DNA of 64,000 nucleotides from assembly GCA_035934405.1 (NCBI GenBank), contig DASYXW010000074.1, positions 49,854 to 113,853 of the forward strand, in the 5' to 3' direction. The notes beneath the pieces are model-generated. The model was not told the origin of the DNA, did not search any database, and saw only the letters and a program-made list of their open reading frames with translations. This DNA is from DASYXW01 sp035934405. GTDB taxonomy: Bacteria; Acidobacteriota; Terriglobia; UBA7540. Made by a program: the position numbers and the translations under genes. Below, one piece after another: positions 32,024 to 40,408 of this stretch. How positions within the stretch are numbered: position 1 is the first letter of the stretch; each line of letters opens with the position of its first letter.

Positions 32024-33013
32024 TCAGAAGAGGCGCAGGTTTCCAGTTTGCGGGAGAACGTTCCCGCGCCCGTTTGTTGCACAGGGCAGTTTTGCGAGAA
32101 GAGGTATCCCCCGTTCAGCGATTTTGAAGAACACTGGATCGACTTCGATTCCGATACTCTCGTAACCCACCGCAACGGCGGCAGCGATGGTGGAGCCTGC
32201 GCCCATGAAAGGGTCGAGGATCACGCCCCGACGCAATGGCAGAGATGCCCTGACGATCTGGCGCATGAAAGCCTGCGGTTTCAATGAGGGATGCGGTGCG
32301 ACGCGTCTCTCGTCCGGACGGGCCGGCGAAGACTCGATCACGTCGGAGAAGGGCGCACTTTCCGAGATGCGCCGGAAGCCGCCGGCGCCCCACTTCCGTA
32401 AATTGTCTTGGACCCGACCCTCGCAAGGTTTTCGGAATATTCCCCAGGGCTCCCATCCCGAGCGCGGCATCACCGTCACATCAGAAAACTCATCATGAGC
32501 ATTCTTGGGCCGATCCCCGCCGCGTAGCGTCCGGACGAGGCGTATGATCTCTCCGCGCTTCTCGAATCCCGCATCCATCAGTGGCAGGTATACCAGATGA
32601 GAGAGCAGCGGAGTACTCGCGATCAGGACGTGACCTCCCGGCACAAGAATCCTGAGCGCCCGTCTGCCGAAAGCCGAAAAGAAACTCCGCAGCCGCTCGC
32701 GGTCGGATGTGGTCAACACCGTAAAGCGTGGAACTGGATTCCGTGCGCACCCGTCAAAAGAAGGCGGAATACGCCAGATGCCTCCGCGCCCACTTCTCAG
32801 TTTCGCTTTTTCTACCGAGGTGTATTCCTTCAAGCCGTAAGGAGGATCGGTGACTATGGCGTGAACCGAATTGGCGGGCTGCGTCTCGATCCACTCGAGG
32901 CAGTCGGCCAAGTGAATCCGAAAGGATCTGCCACGCGATCCGGAGATCGCTACATCGCGACGGGCTCCGATCTGCAGGCCGTTGTCAGATTGAACGGTTC
33001 CCTGGGGTTCCAT
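32024..33013 (-). CDS. DNA methyltransferase, beta-class (N6-adenine or N4-cytosine)
   Basis: A roughly 329-residue site-specific DNA methyltransferase. The catalytic motif IV (IVTDPPYGLKEY) comes first and the SAM-binding motif I (ILDPFMGAGSTIAAA) comes near the C-terminus. That is the beta-class order. DPPY favours N6-adenine, although N4-cytosine is not excluded. The segment between them (GGHVLIASTPLLSHLVYLPLMDAGF, then HPSLKPQAFMRQIV) is typical. The ATG at 33013 is chosen ahead of the fold; an open frame extends to 33118. The next gene begins 5 bases downstream and is probably the cognate endonuclease. Confidence 0.88.
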   Translation of the reverse strand: MEPQGTVQSDNGLQIGARRDVAISGSRGRSFRIHLADCLEWIETQPANSVHAIVTDPPYGLKEYTSVEKAKLRSGRGGIWRIPPSFDGCARNPVPRFTVLTTSDRERLRSFFSAFGRRALRILVPGGHVLIASTPLLSHLVYLPLMDAGFEKRGEIIRLVRTLRGGDRPKNAHDEFSDVTVMPRSGWEPWGIFRKPCEGRVQDNLRKWGAGGFRRISESAPFSDVIESSPARPDERRVAPHPSLKPQAFMRQIVRASLPLRRGVILDPFMGAGSTIAAAVAVGYESIGIEVDPVFFKIAERGIPLLAKLPCATNGRGNVLPQTGNLRLF

Positions 33014-33163
33014 ACCGCGTCTCTTAGGCTCGCTGGCCAGACTGGCGCCATGTGCAGTGCGAAACCAGCGCGAGAGGAAGTGTACCACGCAACGCGGCGA
33101 CAGTCTCCTTGATGTCACTGCTTCTCGTTAAGGGCGCAACTAAGGCGGATCAGGTCCGGGGCT

Positions 33164-34213
33164 CTAGTCGCTCGCTGCGCGGCAACCGAGTTCGTGAACC
33201 ATCTTTACAAGCTCCACAACGTTCTCGAACGGTGTATCCGGCAGGATGCCGTGGCCGAGGTTGAAAATGTGTCCCAGACGGCCCGCGGTCTGCCGCAGAA
33301 TCCGCTCCACGCGCTGGCGGATGTACGCGAGGTCGGCAAAGAGGACGGCAGGGTCGAGGTTCCCTTGCACACCAACCCCGTCACCCAGCCGGGTCCAAGC
33401 CTGGTCGAGCTCGACGTGCGAATCAAGCCCGATGATGCTGCCGCCGGCCTCGCGCATGTCTTCAAGCAGCATGGCCGTTCCGGTTCCAAAGTGAATCACG
33501 GGCACGCCGGGTGTGATGCTGCGCATCAGGAGCCGCGTGTAAGGCTGGACGAATTCGCGGTAGTCGGCGGGACTGAGGCAGCCGATCCACGTATCGAAAA
33601 TCTGCACCGCCTGAACGCCTGCCGCAACCTGCGCATTGACGTAAACGGCGAGATTCCGCGCCAAGTGTTCCATGAGCGCGCGCCAGGCGCCGGCGTCGCG
33701 GTACATCAGCGACTTGGTGTGAACGTAGTGCCGCGACGAGCCACCTTCGATGAGATAAGACGCCAGCGTGAAGGGCGCGCCGGCAAAGCCGATGAGCGGG
33801 AGGTCGGGCGAGAGCGAGGCTCGCGTCTGGCGGATGGCGCGGAGGAAGTAAGCGAGCGACTCCTCCACGTTCACGTCGTTCTCATCGGGCAGCCGATCGA
33901 TATCCGCCGCCTGCCGGATCGCTGGAGCGACCACCGGCCCTTCGCCCTTCTCGTATTCCAGGCTGAATCCGAGCGGTTCAGCAATGAGCAACAGGTCGGC
34001 GAAAATGATCGCAGCATCCACGCCGAGGCGTTCGGCAGCGGTGACCGTGACTTCGGTCACCAGGTCCGGGTTCTTGCAGAGCTCGAGAAACGGAACGCGC
34101 GCCCGCAGCTCGCGGTATTCCTTCATGTAGCGCCCCGCCTGGCGCATCAGCCAGACGGGCGTCGCATCCACCGGCTCGCGGCGGCAGGCTTTCATGAAGC
34201 GCGAATCAACCAA
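33164..34213 (-). CDS. hemE: Uroporphyrinogen decarboxylase
   Basis: Converts uroporphyrinogen III to coproporphyrinogen III in the cytoplasm. Signatures are PVWLMRQAGRYMKEYRE, DAAIIFADLLLIAEPLG, LIGFAGAPFTLASYLIEGG and the C-terminal FNLGHGILPDTP. The likely start is TTG at 34213, with GGGAGG 6-7 bases upstream. GTG 34240 is also in frame, but lies inside a CACAGAGG-type repeat, and ATG 34195 is a third option. It is the last gene of the hemH-hemG-hemE run. Confidence 0.95.
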   Translation of the reverse strand: MVDSRFMKACRREPVDATPVWLMRQAGRYMKEYRELRARVPFLELCKNPDLVTEVTVTAAERLGVDAAIIFADLLLIAEPLGFSLEYEKGEGPVVAPAIRQAADIDRLPDENDVNVEESLAYFLRAIRQTRASLSPDLPLIGFAGAPFTLASYLIEGGSSRHYVHTKSLMYRDAGAWRALMEHLARNLAVYVNAQVAAGVQAVQIFDTWIGCLSPADYREFVQPYTRLLMRSITPGVPVIHFGTGTAMLLEDMREAGGSIIGLDSHVELDQAWTRLGDGVGVQGNLDPAVLFADLAYIRQRVERILRQTAGRLGHIFNLGHGILPDTPFENVVELVKMVHELGCRAASD

Positions 34214-34236
34214 CCGGCACCTCCCGACATTCCTCG

Positions 34237-34364
34237 CCACAGAGGCACAGAGACACAGAGAAAAAGAGAGAATCAGGCGAAGGCGAGCCTCAGCTCCGCA
34301 GACCGGCTCAACTCGGGCTGCTGCTTTCTTGCTTGGCTGCTCCGTGCCTCTGTGCCTCTGTGGC
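34237..34364. repeat. Octamer repeats forming a perfect 17-bp inverted repeat at the hemG-hemE junction
   Basis: GCCACAGAGGCACAGAG (34237-34253) pairs perfectly with 34348-34364. The unit is an 8-bp CACAGAGG-type tandem. The right arm lies inside the hemG reading frame, so the last residues of HemG (TEAQRHG) are repeat-encoded. Related pairs are at 43847-43937 and, with another unit, 49179-49261. Confidence 0.75.
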
Positions 34365-35819
34365 TAACCCCACGGCTTTCGTTGCCGCCGTCCGGCCCGT
34401 CCGGATGCAATCCGAAATGCCGATTCCCGAGTAGGTGTTCCCGGCCAGGAACAAGCCGGGATTGGAATCGAGACGATGCTCGATCTGGCTCACGCGCTCG
34501 GCGTGTCCAACCTCATACTGCGGCATGGCCGAAGGCCAGCGATAGATGCGATGGAACAGAGGCTCGGCGTCAAGGCCGAGGATCGCTCGCAGCTCCCTGC
34601 GCACGGTCGAAACGATCTCATTGTCGCTCCGACGTAGCGTGTCCGGGTCGCGCGCTCCACCGAGGAAGCACCGGAGCAGGGCATGACTGTTCGGCGCCCG
34701 GTGGTCGAACTTGGCGTGGACAAAGGTGCAGGCCAGCATCCTCTTGCCTTCCTTGCGGGGCACGAGAAAACCGAAGCCCCCCGGAAGCGCCTCGCGCACG
34801 CCGGGGCCGTAAGCCAGGGCCACGGTAAGGGCGCCCGTGTATGGAATCGCACCGAGTTGCACGCCAAGCGCTGAGTCAAGTGGAGAGATGAGCCGGGCGC
34901 ACTCGTGCGCCGGAAGCGCCAGGACAAGGGCGTCCGCTTCATACGCTCCGCCTCCTTCACATCGAATAATGTAGCCTGTCGGTTCCGCCCGACGCCGCTC
35001 CAGCACGAGGACACGGCGTTCGAGGCACAGCCGGGAACTTTCGAGGCGGGGCCTCAAAGCATCCACGATCGCGCCGAGGCCCTCTCTTAGAGTCATGAAT
35101 AACGGCGGCGCTGGCTCCGCGCTCGCGGCGTTCGCCTGCGCGGTGCGACGCCGCCGGGCTTCCAAGACGGCGCGCGTGAGGCTTCCGTGTTCCCGCTCCA
35201 TCTCCCAAAACCGGGGTAGCGCGGAGCGCGCGCTGAGACGCTCAGAATCGCCGCCAAAAACACCTGCCAGCAGCGGGTCGGCGATGTTCTCCACCATGCC
35301 GCGGCCGAAGTGGCGTCGCACGAAGCTTGAAACCGACTCGTCGCTCGCCGCCGGGCCGTTCGTGGGGCCGTTCGCGCGATGGCCCCGGGCGGCGCGTAAC
35401 GGTTCGGTCACGATGGCGAGTTTACTGGTCCATCCCAGCAGCGGCGTGGCAAGAACCGGCCACAGGCGCGTGGGGACCATCAGCATCAAACCGTCGGGAA
35501 GCGGAACCAGCCGCCCGCGATGCAGAATGTACGTGCGGCGCCCGGCGTCGTTCGACCCGATGAGCGAATCCCCCAGGCCGAGCTCGCGGCAGAGGGCCGC
35601 AGCCTCCGGCTTCTCGGCCAGGAAGGAATCTGGACCCGCTTCGATAACGAACCCCTCCGCACGCTCGGTCTGAATAAGACCACCCAGGCGGTCACTCGCT
35701 TCGATGAGGAACTCTTCGATGGGCGCGCCGCTTTCCCTGGCGCGCGCCAGCGTGTAAGCCGCCGTGAGTCCCGAAATGCCGCCGCCCAGCACCGCGATGC
35801 GCCACGGCCTCCGCTCCAT
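34308..35819 (-). CDS. hemG: Protoporphyrinogen/coproporphyrinogen oxidase (HemY type)
   Basis: An oxygen-dependent FAD enzyme of haem synthesis, 503 residues. The FAD Rossmann motif is IAVLGGGISGLTAAYTLA, followed by EASDRLGGLIQTERAEGFVIEAGPDSF. The HFGRGMVENIADPLLAGVFGG segment and the C-terminal GLFLAGNTYSGIGISDCIRTG are diagnostic. The ATG at 35819 overlaps the hemH stop codon (TGATG). The C-terminal tail after GRTAATKAVGLA is encoded by an octamer repeat and is unlikely to be functional. Whether it oxidises proto- or coproporphyrinogen cannot be settled here. Confidence 0.93.
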   Translation of the reverse strand: MERRPWRIAVLGGGISGLTAAYTLARARESGAPIEEFLIEASDRLGGLIQTERAEGFVIEAGPDSFLAEKPEAAALCRELGLGDSLIGSNDAGRRTYILHRGRLVPLPDGLMLMVPTRLWPVLATPLLGWTSKLAIVTEPLRAARGHRANGPTNGPAASDESVSSFVRRHFGRGMVENIADPLLAGVFGGDSERLSARSALPRFWEMEREHGSLTRAVLEARRRRTAQANAASAEPAPPLFMTLREGLGAIVDALRPRLESSRLCLERRVLVLERRRAEPTGYIIRCEGGGAYEADALVLALPAHECARLISPLDSALGVQLGAIPYTGALTVALAYGPGVREALPGGFGFLVPRKEGKRMLACTFVHAKFDHRAPNSHALLRCFLGGARDPDTLRRSDNEIVSTVRRELRAILGLDAEPLFHRIYRWPSAMPQYEVGHAERVSQIEHRLDSNPGLFLAGNTYSGIGISDCIRTGRTAATKAVGLATEAQRHGAAKQESSSPS

Positions 35820-36739
35820 CACGCCCCCAGCCTCGCGCGCCCCATGATGAGCGTCGCGAGCGCCTCGATAAACAGCGGGCCCTCGTTGAGAGATTCCGAC
35901 CGGGAAACCTCTACTCCTCTGCTCTCGCCGTATTTCCTGAACACGATGTCGATGTCATAAAGGATCTCGACGTGGTCGCAGACGAAGCCGATAGGAGCGA
36001 TGACCACGCGCCGGTGGCCGGCGGCGGCCAGCGCATCGATTTGAGATTCGACGGTGGGGCCGATCCACGGGTCGGCGGTCATGCCCTGACTCTGATAGGC
36101 TACACGCCACTCGTCGAGCCTGGGGCCTAGCGCCTTCGCAATCAGACGCGCGGTCTCCCGCACCTGCTGATCGTAAGGATCGCCTGCGGCAATGGTGCGC
36201 TCGGGCACGCTGTGCGCGGTGAAGATCACCGGCGTCGCCACGCCCGCTTCCGGCCCGGCGCGGTCGAGCGCGGCGGCGATGCGCTCCCGAAAGGCGACAA
36301 TCAGGCCGGGATGGTCGTGCCAACTCTCGATGAAGTCAGCTTCCAGGCCGGGGGCCAGGCGCTCGATGGCCTCGTCGAGGACCTTGCGATAAAGCCCCAC
36401 ACTCGTGCGGGAGTTTTGCGGGGCGAGGCAAAGGGCGACGACGTGCCGGGCGCCCTCCTGGTGCGCCTGCCGGATGGCGTCCGCGATGTACGGCCGCCAG
36501 TTACGCATGCCCACGTACACACGATGGCCGAGCCGCCGGTCGAGCGCCGCAGCCTGCCGGCGGGTGAGCGCCAGCAGCGGTGAGCCGCCACCGATCATGC
36601 GGTAGCGTTCCACGATTTCTTGGAGAGCTGAGTCAGCCAGGGGCCGGCCGTCACGAAGGCTGAGCACGAAAGCGGGGACGTCCTCCAGGCGGTCAGGCGC
36701 GCCATGCGCCAGCAGCAGTACGGCCCAGTCGCCATTCAT
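35819..36739 (-). CDS. hemH: Ferrochelatase
   Basis: Inserts ferrous iron into the porphyrin, 306 residues. The start at 36739 gives MNGDWAVLLLAHGAPD, the standard N-terminus; a longer frame enters the ferredoxin gene antisense. The catalytic histidine lies in VIFTAHSVPERTI, with YDQQVRETARLIAKAL and VAYQSQGMTADPWIGPTVESQI following. The metal-path acidic region is in APIGFVCDHVEILYDIDI. It is translationally coupled to hemG. The first gene of the haem run, it is preceded by a ferredoxin gene. Confidence 0.94.
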   Translation of the reverse strand: MNGDWAVLLLAHGAPDRLEDVPAFVLSLRDGRPLADSALQEIVERYRMIGGGSPLLALTRRQAAALDRRLGHRVYVGMRNWRPYIADAIRQAHQEGARHVVALCLAPQNSRTSVGLYRKVLDEAIERLAPGLEADFIESWHDHPGLIVAFRERIAAALDRAGPEAGVATPVIFTAHSVPERTIAAGDPYDQQVRETARLIAKALGPRLDEWRVAYQSQGMTADPWIGPTVESQIDALAAAGHRRVVIAPIGFVCDHVEILYDIDIVFRKYGESRGVEVSRSESLNEGPLFIEALATLIMGRARLGA

Positions 36740-36786
36740 GAGTGCAACTATAGCACGGTGATTTTGTGACTGCGGGCCGCGGGCAA

Positions 36787-37047
36787 CTACTTCTTGTAGT
36801 ACTCCGCGTTGAGCGGCGTGTAGCTGTTCCACTTCTCCGGCAGGTCGTCGAGCGGGAAGATGGCCGAGACCGGGCAGACGGGCACGCAGGCCCCGCAGTC
36901 GATGCACTCGATCGGGTCAATGTAGAGCATGGGCACGTCGGCAAAGTTGGCTTCATCTTTGCGCGGGTGGATGCAGTCCACCGGGCAAACGTCGACACAC
37001 GCCGTGTCCTTCGTGCCCACGCACGGTTCCGCAATGATATATGCCAT
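36787..37047 (-). CDS. Ferredoxin with two iron-sulfur clusters (7Fe/8Fe type)
   Basis: An 86-residue electron carrier. The first cluster motif is C-x7-C-x3-C-x3-C (AEPCVGTKDTACVDVCPVDC), the pattern of 7Fe ferredoxins with a 3Fe-4S cluster. The second is C-x2-C-x2-C-x3-CP (ECIDCGACVPVCPVSAIF), a 4Fe-4S site. The C-terminal LPEKWNSYTPLNAEYYK is common in FdxA-like proteins. It lies 47 bases upstream of hemH, so it may share its transcript. Confidence 0.93.
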   Translation of the reverse strand: MAYIIAEPCVGTKDTACVDVCPVDCIHPRKDEANFADVPMLYIDPIECIDCGACVPVCPVSAIFPLDDLPEKWNSYTPLNAEYYKK

Positions 37048-37163
37048 AGGTGCAGCCTCCTGAAAGATCAGTCGAATCCGCCTTCCAAATTACACTTTGC
37101 CGTTTCCAGCCCCGCCGTGCGACGACTTAAGTCGTCGGAAGGCAGTTGTCAGTGATGAGGGGT

Positions 37164-37198
37164 GAGAACTGAGAACTGAGAACTCGGAACCGAGAACT
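37164..37198. repeat. Degenerate heptamer array upstream of the Crp/Fnr gene
   Basis: Five tandem 7-bp units of GAGAACT type end 15 bases before the regulator's start codon. It overlaps the region where the promoter or leader would be. Confidence 0.65.
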
Positions 37199-37213
37199 GA
37201 TAAACTTGTTTGC

Positions 37214-37930
37214 ATGGCTGTTCTTGACCCGGTTGACGCCCTTCGCCGTGTGCCTTTTTTTGCGCCGCTGCCGGAAGCCGATCTGCGGGCGCTGGCGCGG
37301 CACTGCGTGGTTCGGAGGATCGCGCGCGAAGAAATCCTTTTTGCCGAGGGCGACTCGTGCGAGGGCCTCTACGTGGTGCAATCCGGCGCCATGAAGCTGC
37401 TCAAGATGGCCGAAACTGGCCGTGAGCAGATCCTGACGACCGAGCGCGCCGGCTCGACGGTAGCGGAACTCGCCCTCTTTGACGGCGGCAGCTTCCCGGC
37501 CACCGCCATCGCCGCCGAGGATTCGACCGTGCTTTATCTGCCCAAGCGCGAGTTCCTCCAACTCTGCCGCCACGATTCTGAAGTCGCCTTCGCGGCGATT
37601 CGCACGCTCGCCGCTCGCAACCGCTACCTCACCAGCCTGGTCGAGGAGCTCTCGCTCAAGGAAGTGAGCCACCGCCTGGCGCGATTCCTGCGCGATCGGG
37701 CGCTCGCCGACGGCCTCCGCACGCGGCGCGGAGTGGAGTTTCCGCTGGAGGAGACCAATCAGGAAATCGGTGCTGAAATCGGAACGGTGCGCGACCTGGT
37801 CTCGCGCAACCTGCGCCGCTTCGTCGACCGCGGCATCATCAAGATGGAGCGTCGCAAGGTGATTGTGCTCGACATGGCCGAGCTCGAAGCGCAGATCGCA
37901 GGGACGAAGCGGGCGACGGTGGAGAAGTAG
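37214..37930 (+). CDS. Crp/Fnr-family transcriptional regulator
   Basis: A 238-residue regulator. The N-terminal cyclic-nucleotide-binding-type beta-roll spans residues ~15-130 (EILFAEGDSCEGLYVVQSGAMKLLK, GSTVAELALFDGGSFPATAIA). A dimerisation helix (EVAFAAIRTLAARNRYLTSLVEELS) follows. The C-terminal winged helix-turn-helix is EETNQEIGAEIGTVRDLVSRNLRRFVDRGIIKMERR. There is no N-terminal cysteine cluster, so it is not an oxygen-sensing FNR. The usual cAMP-binding RxS is replaced by GSFPATA, so the ligand is uncertain. It is convergent with the three-gene cassette. Confidence 0.92.
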   Translation: MAVLDPVDALRRVPFFAPLPEADLRALARHCVVRRIAREEILFAEGDSCEGLYVVQSGAMKLLKMAETGREQILTTERAGSTVAELALFDGGSFPATAIAAEDSTVLYLPKREFLQLCRHDSEVAFAAIRTLAARNRYLTSLVEELSLKEVSHRLARFLRDRALADGLRTRRGVEFPLEETNQEIGAEIGTVRDLVSRNLRRFVDRGIIKMERRKVIVLDMAELEAQIAGTKRATVEK

Positions 37931-37964
37931 ATTCCGGAACCCCCAGTCCGCCGCGCAAGTGGCG

Positions 37965-38513
37965 TTAAGACTTCGTCTTGTTCATGAAGTTGGTGAGGCT
38001 GGTGATGAATTGGTGAACAAAGTCTGATCCGCCGCCGACCAGCGCCCCGGTCAGCAACACATCGGCCACCGTGAACCAGGCTTGCTGAGTGGGGTGGCCC
38101 GTAAACGCATCAGCAGCCACCAGATTGCCCAGGCATCGAATGCCCAAGGCGCTGATGAGTACGCCCAGCACCAACGCGGACGGCATGGCAATCTGCTGCG
38201 TCGCTGACTTGTAATTCGTCAGCGCATCCTGGGCCTGGTGAAGGTCGGGAAGTATGGCGGCGCCAGCAGCCATCATTTGTTCCTTCTGGTCAACGCTTCG
38301 CTGCAGCACTGCCAATCCCGGTCCACGCCACGTTGTCAGAAAGACCTCCAGGCTGCGCTCGATCAAGAGGGCGACCAGGAAAAGCGGCGTCAATTGTTGT
38401 GTGAATTGTGCTGCGCTGAACTGACCGAAGCGAATCGGGCCGGGCGGCCACGTGAAAACAGCAATCCCGGTACCGAGCGCGGCGACAACGATCACGTAAT
38501 TCCACTTCGTCAT
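37965..38513 (-). CDS. Membrane protein of unknown function (cassette gene 3)
   Basis: A 182-residue protein I do not recognise. About four membrane segments can be seen: residues 5-24 (YVIVVAALGTGIAVFTWP), 40-58 (QLTPLFLVALLIERSLEVFL), 110-130 (SALVLGVLISALGIRCLG) and 145-163 (AWFTVADVLLTGALVGGGSD). A soluble loop lies between the second and third (QRSVDQKEQMMAAGAAILPDLHQAQDALTNYKSATQQ), probably helical. The ATG follows GGAGG at 6 bases. It ends a same-strand run of three unrecognised genes after a 55-base gap and is convergent with the Crp/Fnr gene. Confidence 0.7.
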   Translation of the reverse strand: MTKWNYVIVVAALGTGIAVFTWPPGPIRFGQFSAAQFTQQLTPLFLVALLIERSLEVFLTTWRGPGLAVLQRSVDQKEQMMAAGAAILPDLHQAQDALTNYKSATQQIAMPSALVLGVLISALGIRCLGNLVAADAFTGHPTQQAWFTVADVLLTGALVGGGSDFVHQFITSLTNFMNKTKS

Positions 38514-38568
38514 GGTAAACCTCCGTTAACTCGTGGGCGCCCCCCGCCCGGCTCGCTCAGGCGCACTG

Positions 38569-39897
38569 CTACAGCGCCGGCGCGCCCGCTGACTTGAACG
38601 CCGCAAGTAACTTCGCCACGTCCAACGTGAATCCGAAATGGCCCTTCACTCTCGATTCTTTGATCAGCGCCGTGCGGTTGGCCCACGAAACCGAAACCGG
38701 AAAATCCACACCACTGAAGAGGGGAATGGTCAGTTTAGCTTGCAGTTCGTAGGTGGGCGTCAGACGGGTCATCCATTGGCCCTGAGCTCCCAGGCTCAGG
38801 AGCCATGGCCTGGAGTTGGTCAGCTTCGTCTCGGACGTTGGATTCAACTGGAACTGGAACTCGCCCGCCGCGCGTCCGCCGCGCATGTCGACGCCGGTCT
38901 GCTTGTTGTGCATCTGGTCGAAGCTGGAGTTGAGCGTCAGGTTGATCCGCGGGCTGAGAACACCCCGGTCAAGAACGGCCTCGCCGCGATAATCGTCAAT
39001 CCCGTTGGGTGCGCCCGTGCTTGATTGGAATGCCACCGAGAATTGGGGCGCGCTTCGAATTCGCGACACGAGCTCCCGGGTGGAATCGATCAACTCGACT
39101 TGGGGACCGATCCGAGTGGAGATGATGTTATCAATGTCGGCGATCTGCTGCAGTGAGAGTTGCTGGAGGGCCGCCGCTGGATTCGCGCTGACCGCGTTCA
39201 AGAACTTAATCTTGTCTGCGATCTTCTTGCCCGGGTCAGTGGGAACGTCGCCGAGTGCAACGGTCATCTTCGGTCTCAACACCTGGTAAAGATAGTCTTC
39301 AATGGAGGAGGCGATATTGGCGTAATTCTGCGCCGAGGCCTGCAGCTTCGCTGTGACGTGGTCAAAGTCTTTGGCATAGCGTGGGTCGCTGGCGTCGCGC
39401 CAGTTGAGGATGAGGACCTTGGCTCCCACGATGGCAGCCGACCCGGTGTTGGTCGCGCCTTTCGGCGCCGCGTCCTTGCCCAGAGTGAACGAGACGCGCC
39501 GCCAGTCACGGTACTTGGAATAGATCGCCGGGTCCAGGGGGTTCAACTCCTTGGCCGAGGTGTACAGCGCATAGGCGGAGGCCGAAACCGACGCCGGCGT
39601 GACGCCGAGGCCGCTGGAGTTGGCGTTCGCGCCGGCGAGGTTCAGCGCCACAGCAAAAAGGTCAGACGCGGAGGACTGGTCAACGAGCGACGTCGAATCC
39701 GCGCTGATGCTCGGCGTCTCGGCCTGCTTCGCCCCTGTGCTCTGCGTAATCGTGGCCTTGGCAATCTCCACGATTCGGCAGTTGATATACGCATCCAGGC
39801 TCTTGGCGTCCTGACACTCGGCCGCCGCGCCATTCGACCCGGCGGCGAGCAATAGAAACACCAGGAGTCCAAGACAGCGCGTGACGCTCGTCGGCAT
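38569..39897 (-). CDS. Secreted or outer-membrane protein of unknown function (cassette gene 2)
   Basis: A 442-residue exported protein with no family I can name. The ATG at 39897 has AGAGGA 6 bases upstream; a GTG 24 bases earlier does not. A signal peptide (CLGLLVFLLLAAGSNGAAA) ends before a cysteine-containing mature start (ECQDAKSLDAYINC). Residues ~40-300 look mainly helical and Ala/Ser-rich, including SSIEDYLYQVLRP and LQQLSLQQIADIDNII. The last ~140 residues alternate polar and hydrophobic residues in strand-like runs (SPRINLTLNSSF, AGEFQFQLNP, YELQAKLTIPLF, HFGFTLDVAKL), suggesting a beta-barrel or beta-sheet domain. It is the middle gene of a three-gene run. Confidence 0.7.
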   Translation of the reverse strand: MPTSVTRCLGLLVFLLLAAGSNGAAAECQDAKSLDAYINCRIVEIAKATITQSTGAKQAETPSISADSTSLVDQSSASDLFAVALNLAGANANSSGLGVTPASVSASAYALYTSAKELNPLDPAIYSKYRDWRRVSFTLGKDAAPKGATNTGSAAIVGAKVLILNWRDASDPRYAKDFDHVTAKLQASAQNYANIASSIEDYLYQVLRPKMTVALGDVPTDPGKKIADKIKFLNAVSANPAAALQQLSLQQIADIDNIISTRIGPQVELIDSTRELVSRIRSAPQFSVAFQSSTGAPNGIDDYRGEAVLDRGVLSPRINLTLNSSFDQMHNKQTGVDMRGGRAAGEFQFQLNPTSETKLTNSRPWLLSLGAQGQWMTRLTPTYELQAKLTIPLFSGVDFPVSVSWANRTALIKESRVKGHFGFTLDVAKLLAAFKSAGAPAL

Positions 39898-39927
39898 TGC
39901 CCATCCTCTCTTCGCGGCCACCGTGGC

Positions 39928-40332
39928 CTAAGCGGTGAATACTCTCAGGGAATCGTTATAAGAATCGTTTGGGTCCTGGCTTTCGTAGTCAATATCCTTG
40001 AGGACTTCAATTACGCTGCCGAACTGGTTCCGGTGCTCCACCTGTAGCGTGTATTTAGTGATGCGGGCAAACGACATCGCCACCACATACACGTCGTCCG
40101 TGGCGTCGAAGTCTCCCGGCTTTTTTCCCAGGTCCCACTCGTAAATCATCTGCGGCGAGCTCCACGTCTTCGAAGAAAGAATCTGCCGGTGCTGGCAGGA
40201 GAAGGCAAACTCGGGTTCCGCGCCCAGCGCGGTCAGCTTGTAGTGCAGGGATTCGTTGGCTGCTTGATCGATCTGTGTAGCCGCCGCATTGCGCCGTATG
40301 GTTATCTTGCCGGCATTTCCAAAATCCGCCAT
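39928..40332 (-). CDS. Small cytoplasmic protein of unknown function (cassette gene 1)
   Basis: A 134-residue protein without signal peptide or membrane segment. It appears beta-rich with aromatic-containing strands (ESLHYKLTAL, EFAFSCQHRQIL, VYVVAMSFARITKYTLQVEHR) and a very acidic C-terminal stretch (DIDYESQDPNDSYNDS). I recognise no family. The ATG follows GAGAGG at 5 bases. A near-consensus promoter lies about 50 bases upstream, making this the first gene of the cassette; the 30-base gap to gene 2 supports co-transcription. Confidence 0.7.
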   Translation of the reverse strand: MADFGNAGKITIRRNAAATQIDQAANESLHYKLTALGAEPEFAFSCQHRQILSSKTWSSPQMIYEWDLGKKPGDFDATDDVYVVAMSFARITKYTLQVEHRNQFGSVIEVLKDIDYESQDPNDSYNDSLRVFTA

Positions 40333-40379
40333 CTTCGCCTCTCTTCACAGATCTCCACGGGCGCCCTCGACGCCGGGCC

Positions 40380-40408
40380 ATCCTAGTCATGCCTTGATTC
40401 GTTGTCAA
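40380..40408 (-). promoter_or_regulatory. Strong sigma-70-type promoter for the three-gene cassette
   Basis: Reading the minus strand, a perfect TTGACA (40408-40403) is followed after exactly 17 bases by TAGGAT (40385-40380). The predicted start of transcription near 40373 leaves a leader of about 40 bases to the ATG at 40332. Confidence 0.7.

Noticed and set aside
33194..34828. A 544-codon plus-strand open frame
   Set aside because: Antisense to hemE and hemG, with no recognisable protein.
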